Below, piece by piece: positions 4,063-8,158 of a stretch of DNA of 8,158 nt; the first letter of the stretch is position 1; each line of letters starts with the position of its first letter. Position numbers and translations under genes: made by a program. Source of the DNA: an archaeon (GTDB lineage: Archaea > Iainarchaeota > Iainarchaeia > Iainarchaeales > Iainarchaeaceae); contig JANLGZ010000077.1 in the NCBI GenBank assembly GCA_024653905.1, positions 1 through 8,158 of the forward strand, written 5' to 3'. Below the pieces are notes generated by a model that saw only the letters and a list, made by a program, of their open reading frames with translations, ran no database searches and had not been told where the DNA came from.

Positions 4063-4091
4063 TTTAATTTAAGTTTAAACATTAGTAATGT
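4063..4091 (+). promoter_or_regulatory. possible proximal pheA promoter with 13-bp palindrome
   Basis: TTTAATTTAAGTTTAAAC (4063-4080) offers TATA-like elements 22-32 bases before the pheA ATG, and ACATTAGTAATGT (4079-4091) is a perfect palindrome around a central G, eight bases before that ATG. If used, this promoter would give a leaderless or nearly leaderless pheA mRNA, with the palindrome as an operator over the start site. It competes with the leader/attenuator reading of the upstream ORF. Confidence 0.35.
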
Positions 4092-4098
4092 GGTTTTT

Positions 4099-5169
4099 AT
4101 GGTTTTAGAAAAGCAAAGAAAGGAAATTGATGAAGTTGATGAAAAAATACTCGAATTGCTCGGGAAAAGAATAGGCCTTGCAAAAGAAATCGGGCAGGAA
4201 AAAAAACAGGAAAACATCAGCATTTATGATCCTGTTAGGGAACAGGAAGTTCTGGAAAAACTTCACAAAAAAAATAAGGGAACAATGGAAATGAAAGATC
4301 TTGAGGGAATTTTTAAGGAAATTTTTTCAGCAAGCAGAAAAGCTCAGGGGAATTTAAAAATTGCTTTTTTAGGTCCCGAAACAACGTTTACGCATGCTGC
4401 TGCATTGGTTCATTTTGGAAGTGCGCCTGAATATTTAAGCAAGGATTCTATAAAGGAAGTATTCAGAGCGGTTGAGAAAAGCGAGGCGGAATTTGGAGTT
4501 GTTCCTATAGAAAATTCTTTGGAAGGAAGCGTTACAAGAACGTATGATATGTTTTTGGATTCAAATTTAAAAATAGTTGCAGAAATTGCGCAGGAAATAA
4601 ATCATAATTTAATTTCAAAACACAGATTAAAGGATGTAAAAAAATTATACACGCACCCAATGGCTTTTAGCCAATGCAAAAACTGGATTGCGAAAAATCT
4701 TCCAAAAGCAGAAATAATAGAAGTTTCATCAACTGCAAAAGGAGCAGAATCAGCAGGTGTATACATAAACTCTGCGGGTATTGGAACAAAGCTCGCGGCA
4801 AAAAAATACGGTTTGCAAGTACTAGCTGAGAATATTCAGGATCAGGCTGGAAATTATACAAGGTTTTTGGTTATTGGAAAAACCAGTCCTAAAAAAGCGG
4901 AGAAAAGCAAAACTTCTATTGTTTTTTCAGTAAAGCATGAATCTGGTGCATTGTTCAATGCACTTGAAGCACTTAAAAATGATAAAATCAACATGACCAA
5001 AATCGAGTCAAGGCCCACAAGGAATAAGAACTGGGAATACGTGTTTTTTGTTGACTTTGAAGGACATGAAGAAGATGAAAATGTGCAGAAAGTTTTCAGA
5101 GATATGGGAAAAAATGTGAGTTTTCTCAAGGTTTTGGGAAGCTATCCTCAAAAAGCGAGGTATGAGTAA
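4099..5169 (+). CDS. pheA: bifunctional chorismate mutase / prephenate dehydratase (P-protein)
   Basis: 356 residues; converts chorismate to prephenate and on to phenylpyruvate, the committed branch to phenylalanine. Residues 1-85 are an AroQ chorismate mutase with the expected Arg7, Arg24, Lys35, Asp44, Arg47, Glu48 and Gln83. Residues 87-260 are the prephenate dehydratase domain: IAFLGPETTFTHAA, GVVPIENSLEGSV (133-145), HPMAFSQC (186-193) and the catalytic Thr-Arg-Phe in NYTRF (252-256). Residues 272-348 are an ACT domain with GALF (283-286) and ESRP (303-306), the phenylalanine-binding motifs, so feedback inhibition by Phe is expected. The frame stays open upstream to a GTG at 3952, but mutase homology begins right after the ATG at 4099; the upstream translation is low-complexity and overlaps the leader ORF in another frame. 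GTG 4090 is a minor alternative. First gene of a four-gene operon. Confidence 0.95.
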   Translation: MVLEKQRKEIDEVDEKILELLGKRIGLAKEIGQEKKQENISIYDPVREQEVLEKLHKKNKGTMEMKDLEGIFKEIFSASRKAQGNLKIAFLGPETTFTHAAALVHFGSAPEYLSKDSIKEVFRAVEKSEAEFGVVPIENSLEGSVTRTYDMFLDSNLKIVAEIAQEINHNLISKHRLKDVKKLYTHPMAFSQCKNWIAKNLPKAEIIEVSSTAKGAESAGVYINSAGIGTKLAAKKYGLQVLAENIQDQAGNYTRFLVIGKTSPKKAEKSKTSIVFSVKHESGALFNALEALKNDKINMTKIESRPTRNKNWEYVFFVDFEGHEEDENVQKVFRDMGKNVSFLKVLGSYPQKARYE

Positions 5170-5171
5170 AA

Positions 5172-5975
5172 ATGAATATAAAACAACTAGAACAAACAGC
5201 AAAACAGCTGAGAAGAAACATTGTAGAAATGACTAATATAAGCCAGTCGGGTCATCCAACTACATCAATGAGTTGTATTGACATCATGACTGCTTTGTAT
5301 TTCAATGAAATGAAACATAATCCAAAAAAAACAGAAGATCCTAACAGAGACAGATTCATTCTAAGTAAGGGACATGGTGCGCCTGCATTGTATGTGTGTT
5401 TGGCAGAGGCAGGGTATTTTCCAAAAGAAGAATTGAAACATTTACGAGAAATCAATCATCTTCTTCAGGGTCATCCAAGCAGGAGCATTCCGGGAGTTGA
5501 AATTGCTACGGGTTCTTTGGGGCAGGGTTTGAGTGTTGGAAACGGAATTGCGTGGGCAGGAAAGCTTGATAAAAAAGATTATCACACTTACGTGATGTTT
5601 GGTGACGGAGAATTGCATGAGGGTCAGTGCTGGGAATCTATAATGGCTACTCCTGATTTTGAATTGGATAATGTTACGCTTATAATTGACAGGAATAGAT
5701 TGCAGAATGATGGATGGATTAAGGATGAGAAACAGCTTGAACCGTTGGATAAAAAATTCGAGGCTTTTGGGTGGACTGTTTTGAAAATTGATGGGCATAA
5801 TATGCAAGAGATTTTGAAAGCTTTGAAAGAAGCAAGGACAGATAAAAAACCCACTTGTATAATTGCAAATACAATTAAAGGAAAAGGCGTGAAAAGCATA
5901 GAGAATAATCCGAATATGCATGGAAAACCATTGAGCAAGGAACAGTATGAAGAAGCGATGAAGGAGTTGAGCTGA
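5172..5975 (+). CDS. tkt: transketolase, N-terminal (ThDP-binding) subunit
   Basis: 267 residues, the N-terminal half of transketolase as a separate chain. With its partner it moves a two-carbon unit between sugar phosphates; in this operon the useful product is erythrose 4-phosphate for DAHP synthase. SGHP (26-29), SKGHGAP (65-71), GSLGQGLS (114-121) and the thiamine diphosphate/magnesium motif from GDGELHEG (144-151) to the DRN at 173-175 are all in place, followed by QNDG. MHGKPL (249-254) near the C-terminus matches the conserved His region. The ATG lies two bases after the pheA stop, with GAGGT inside the end of pheA as ribosome binding site, so the genes are translated from one message. 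Confidence 0.95.
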   Translation: MNIKQLEQTAKQLRRNIVEMTNISQSGHPTTSMSCIDIMTALYFNEMKHNPKKTEDPNRDRFILSKGHGAPALYVCLAEAGYFPKEELKHLREINHLLQGHPSRSIPGVEIATGSLGQGLSVGNGIAWAGKLDKKDYHTYVMFGDGELHEGQCWESIMATPDFELDNVTLIIDRNRLQNDGWIKDEKQLEPLDKKFEAFGWTVLKIDGHNMQEILKALKEARTDKKPTCIIANTIKGKGVKSIENNPNMHGKPLSKEQYEEAMKELS

Positions 5976-6935
5976 ATGAATTACGATTACAAGAAAGGTG
6001 AAAAAGCAGCTTCGAGAGATTCTTACGGAAAAACACTTATAGAATTGGGCGAGAAGCATGAGGAAATTATTGTGATGGATGCTGATTTGGCAAAGAGTTC
6101 AACTGCATATGATTTTGCAAAAGTATTTCCTAACCGTTTTAAGTATGCTGGAATAAGCGAACAGGATATGGTTTCGATGGCTGCTGGTTTAGCAACAGCA
6201 GGAAAAATTCCTTTTATAAGTTCGTTTGCGTGCTTTTTACCGACAAGGGGTTATGATCAAATTAGGGTTAGTGTTGCTTATTCGAATACAAATGTAAAAA
6301 TAACTGGTTCTCATGGCGGGATAATGACAGGTCAAGATGGACCTACAGGACAGGGAATTACAGACCTTGCATTAATGAGAAATTTACCCAACATGAATGT
6401 TTTTGTTCCAAGCGATGTGTATGAAACAATTGCTTGTACAAGGGCGATGTATGAAAATAAAGGTCCGCATTACATGAGAACCTGCAGAGAAAAAACAATT
6501 ATATTGAATGATTCAGTTCCTGAGGTAAAACACGGAAGTTCTTTTGTTTTGAGAGATGGAAAGGACGTTTCTGTTATTGCAGTTGGACCGATGGTTGCTG
6601 AAGCAGTTAAAGCAAGTGATATACTGAAAGAGAAAGGAATTAGTGTGAGTGTTTTGAATACAGTTTCTCTGAAACCGATTGATGAAAAAGCAGTAGCAAA
6701 AGTATGCCAAAATGGTTTGGTTGTTAGTGCTGAAGATGGGGTTGTGGAGGCCCTTGGGGCTTCAGTGGCAGAGATTATTGCTGAGAAAAGGATTGACGCT
6801 AGGTTATTAAGAATTGGCTTAAACAATAGATTTGCCGAATCAGGAAATGCTTTTGCTTTGCTTAAAAAGTATGAAATGGATGCTGATGCGATTGTGAAAA
6901 AAATTGAGCTTAGTTTAAAGGATATGAAAAGGTGA
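5976..6935 (+). CDS. tkt: transketolase, C-terminal (pyrimidine-binding) subunit
   Basis: 319 residues, the second half of split transketolase. GISEQDMVSMAAGLA (59-73) holds the catalytic Glu62 that activates the thiamine ring of the partner chain. FLPTRGYDQIR (87-97) and SHGGIMTGQDGPTGQ (112-126) are the next conserved blocks; in the latter Gly125 stands where GPTHQ of most transketolases has His, a residue contacting substrate phosphate. A C-terminal domain with VSVIAVGPMV (about 198-207) follows, as in the family. The ATG directly follows the TGA of the N-subunit gene, with AAGGAG nine bases upstream, typical of translational coupling for equimolar subunits. Confidence 0.95.
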   Translation: MNYDYKKGEKAASRDSYGKTLIELGEKHEEIIVMDADLAKSSTAYDFAKVFPNRFKYAGISEQDMVSMAAGLATAGKIPFISSFACFLPTRGYDQIRVSVAYSNTNVKITGSHGGIMTGQDGPTGQGITDLALMRNLPNMNVFVPSDVYETIACTRAMYENKGPHYMRTCREKTIILNDSVPEVKHGSSFVLRDGKDVSVIAVGPMVAEAVKASDILKEKGISVSVLNTVSLKPIDEKAVAKVCQNGLVVSAEDGVVEALGASVAEIIAEKRIDARLLRIGLNNRFAESGNAFALLKKYEMDADAIVKKIELSLKDMKR

Positions 6936-6939
6936 AAGA

Positions 6940-7956
6940 ATGATAATTGTAATGGGTAAAAGTGTAACACAGGAACATATTGATCATGTTGTTGAGATTA
7001 TTGAAAAGGACGGTTTGGAAGCGCACATTTCCAAAGGAAGCACTAATTGTATTATTGGTGTTATTGGGGATGAGCGAAAGCTTGACGTGGATAAAATAAA
7101 CGCGCTTGATTATGTTGAGAAAGTAATGCCTGTACAAAAGCCTTACAGAAGAGTTTCAAGAGAAGTCCATCCGGATAATACTGTTATTGATGTTAAAGGA
7201 GTGAAGTTTGGCGGTAAGGATATTGTTATGATTGCAGGTCCTTGTGCATGCGAAAGCGAAGAGCAGATGTTTGAGATTGCGTATGCTCTGAAAAAAATGG
7301 GAGTGAGAGCTTTTAGAGCAAGTGCTTACAAACCAAGAACAAGTCCTTATGCGTTTCAGGGAATGGGTGTAGAGGGATTAAAAATCATTAGAAAAGTCGG
7401 TGATGAAACTGGTCTTGTTGTTGAAACTGAGGTTATGGATACAAGAGATGTTGAAACGGTTGCAAAGTATGTTGATATGATTAGAATTGGTGCAAGAAAT
7501 ACTCAGAATTTTGATTTGTTAAAAGAAGTCGGTAAAGTTAACAAGCCGGTTATTCTCAAAAATGGTTTATCAACAACTGTAGATGAATGGTTGTTTGCTG
7601 CAGAGTATATTATGAATGAAGGAAACCAGGATGTGATTTTGTGCGAACGCGGAATCCGTACATTCGAACCTTTAACAAGAAACACATTAAATCTCAGCGT
7701 TATTCCTCTTGTGAAAAAGTTAACTCATTTACCAGTAATTGTTGACCCTTGTCATGCCGCTGGAAAAAGAGAACCTATTCCTTATTTGGCAAAAGCATCA
7801 ATTGCTGTTGGAGCAGATGGTTTACTTATAGAGGTTCATAATGATCCTGAAAATGCAATGAGTGATCAGGCTCAGCAGTTCACTCCGAAGGATTTTGAAG
7901 TAATGTACAATGACCTCAAAAAGGTCGCATTGGCAGTTGGAAGAAAGCTTGTGTAA
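6940..7956 (+). CDS. aroF: 3-deoxy-7-phosphoheptulonate (DAHP) synthase, type I-beta with regulatory domain
   Basis: 338 residues, the same length as the Thermotoga maritima enzyme as I recall it. It condenses PEP and erythrose 4-phosphate to DAHP, the first step to chorismate. Residues 1-70 form a ferredoxin-like regulatory domain with HISKG (29-33), the segment that in Thermotoga binds the inhibitor tyrosine. The TIM barrel follows: AGPC (Cys102), KPRTSP (Lys131), IGARNTQN (Arg186), LCERGIR (234-240), DPCHAAG (His272), EVH (Glu298) and SDQ (Asp309); the metal ligands Cys102, His272, Glu298 and Asp309 are at the Thermotoga numbers. The ATG follows the transketolase C stop by four bases, with GGTGA overlapping that stop. 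Many methanogens lack DAHP synthase and use another entry route; this organism has the classical one. Confidence 0.96.
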   Translation: MIIVMGKSVTQEHIDHVVEIIEKDGLEAHISKGSTNCIIGVIGDERKLDVDKINALDYVEKVMPVQKPYRRVSREVHPDNTVIDVKGVKFGGKDIVMIAGPCACESEEQMFEIAYALKKMGVRAFRASAYKPRTSPYAFQGMGVEGLKIIRKVGDETGLVVETEVMDTRDVETVAKYVDMIRIGARNTQNFDLLKEVGKVNKPVILKNGLSTTVDEWLFAAEYIMNEGNQDVILCERGIRTFEPLTRNTLNLSVIPLVKKLTHLPVIVDPCHAAGKREPIPYLAKASIAVGADGLLIEVHNDPENAMSDQAQQFTPKDFEVMYNDLKKVALAVGRKLV

Positions 7957-7974
7957 AACCTTGCACCAAGAAAT

Positions 7975-8017
7975 AATGTTCACAGGGACGAACAAAATGT
8001 TTTTACTCATGAACATT
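7975..8017. promoter_or_regulatory. inverted repeat between aroF and the phosphatase gene
   Basis: AATGTTCA (7975-7982) and TGAACATT (8010-8017) are perfect inverted copies 27 bases apart. Between them a smaller AACA/TGTT pair (7991-7994, 7998-8001) runs into T5 (8000-8004). This could be a weak terminator of the aromatic operon or a regulator site for the next gene; neither is certain. Confidence 0.3.
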
Positions 8018-8037
8018 CAGGAAAAGTGAAAAATAAA

Positions 8038-8158
8038 ATGAAACTAATTTTGTGCAGGCATGGGCAAACTGATTTTAATGTACAGAAGCGCTATCAGGGA
8101 CTTTCACAAACACCTTTGAATGAAAATGGTTTGCGTCAGGCAAAAAAAATTGCGGAAA
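8038..8158 (+). CDS. histidine phosphatase family protein (phosphoglycerate mutase-like), 5' part
   Basis: Forty codons are visible before the window ends. The N-terminus MKLILCRHGQTDFN carries the RHG motif whose His becomes phosphorylated in this superfamily, followed by YQGLSQTPLNENGLRQA, matching the usual G-x-x-D-x-PLTxxGxxQA block with Gln-Thr in place of Asp. Members include cofactor-dependent phosphoglycerate mutase, alpha-ribazole phosphatase and phosphoserine phosphatases; the visible part does not tell which. It lies 82 bases after aroF with no clear TATA box at leaderless distance, so readthrough from the operon is plausible. Shine-Dalgarno is weak (AAGTGA). Confidence 0.88.
   Translation, partial: MKLILCRHGQTDFNVQKRYQGLSQTPLNENGLRQAKKIAE

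Noticed and set aside
3952..4098. N-terminal extension of pheA by 49 codons from a GTG
   Set aside because: Chorismate mutase homology begins just after ATG 4099; the extension is unlike any part of the family, has no ribosome binding site and overlaps the leader ORF in another frame.
5442..6059. Long minus-strand ORF (205 codons) opposite the transketolase genes
   Set aside because: It lies antisense to two well-conserved coding regions and spans their junction; it is a shadow of their codon pattern.
6470..6970. 166-codon minus-strand ORF opposite transketolase C
   Set aside because: Shadow of the plus-strand gene; Ser/Phe/Leu-rich translation typical of antisense reading, with no start signal.
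1..8158. CRISPR array, insertion sequence, transposase or integrase
   Set aside because: No regular direct repeats, no transposase or integrase motifs and no convincing terminal repeats with target duplications were seen; the 372/664 inverted repeat is the only candidate and is reported separately.

Overview
The window looks archaeal. It is AT-rich. Several genes have a TATA-like box centred about 25-28 bases before the start codon and no Shine-Dalgarno, the usual layout of leaderless archaeal mRNAs (starts at 802, 1519, 2745, 3225 and 3924). Transketolase is split into two genes, as is common in archaea. Which archaeal group cannot be read with confidence; small basic proteins and tight packing would suit a DPANN-type lineage, but that is a guess.

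Left part (1-1350): the start of an unknown leftward gene at the window edge, a possible 27-residue microprotein, and a convincing 38-residue leftward gene (494-610) with a strong ribosome binding site and a two-way hairpin terminator at its 3' end. Then comes a rightward gene for a DEDD-type 3'-5' exonuclease-like protein whose codon usage changes abruptly about two thirds of the way along. Middle part (1351-3708): an unrecognised alpha/beta protein, convergent with a TspO/MBR membrane protein; a close relative of phage T4 endonuclease V (pyrimidine-dimer DNA glycosylase), whose catalytic chemistry helps fix its start codon; and a small, very basic protein with a near-ideal Shine-Dalgarno.

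Right part (3709-8158): an aromatic amino acid operon, pheA - transketolase N - transketolase C - DAHP synthase, with gaps of 2, 0 and 4 bases. Transketolase makes erythrose 4-phosphate, DAHP synthase uses it with PEP to open the shikimate pathway, and the chorismate mutase/prephenate dehydratase commits chorismate to phenylalanine. Both end enzymes carry visible feedback domains (ACT with GALF and ESRP motifs; an N-terminal ferredoxin-like domain as in Thermotoga DAHP synthase). A histidine phosphatase gene begins at 8038 and leaves the window.

The most interesting signal is just before pheA. A 30-codon ORF (3924-4016), with its own TATA-like box placed for a leaderless start, ends in SFYFYFWFF, eight aromatic codons out of nine, then Lys and stop. 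A strong hairpin (3932-3980) lies inside it and is followed by the U-rich tract that encodes the aromatic run. This resembles a phe/aromatic attenuator with a leader peptide, familiar in bacteria but, to my knowledge, not established in archaea. A competing pairing with upstream sequence (3851-3890) and a rival promoter/operator directly before pheA are also visible; the mechanism is inference.
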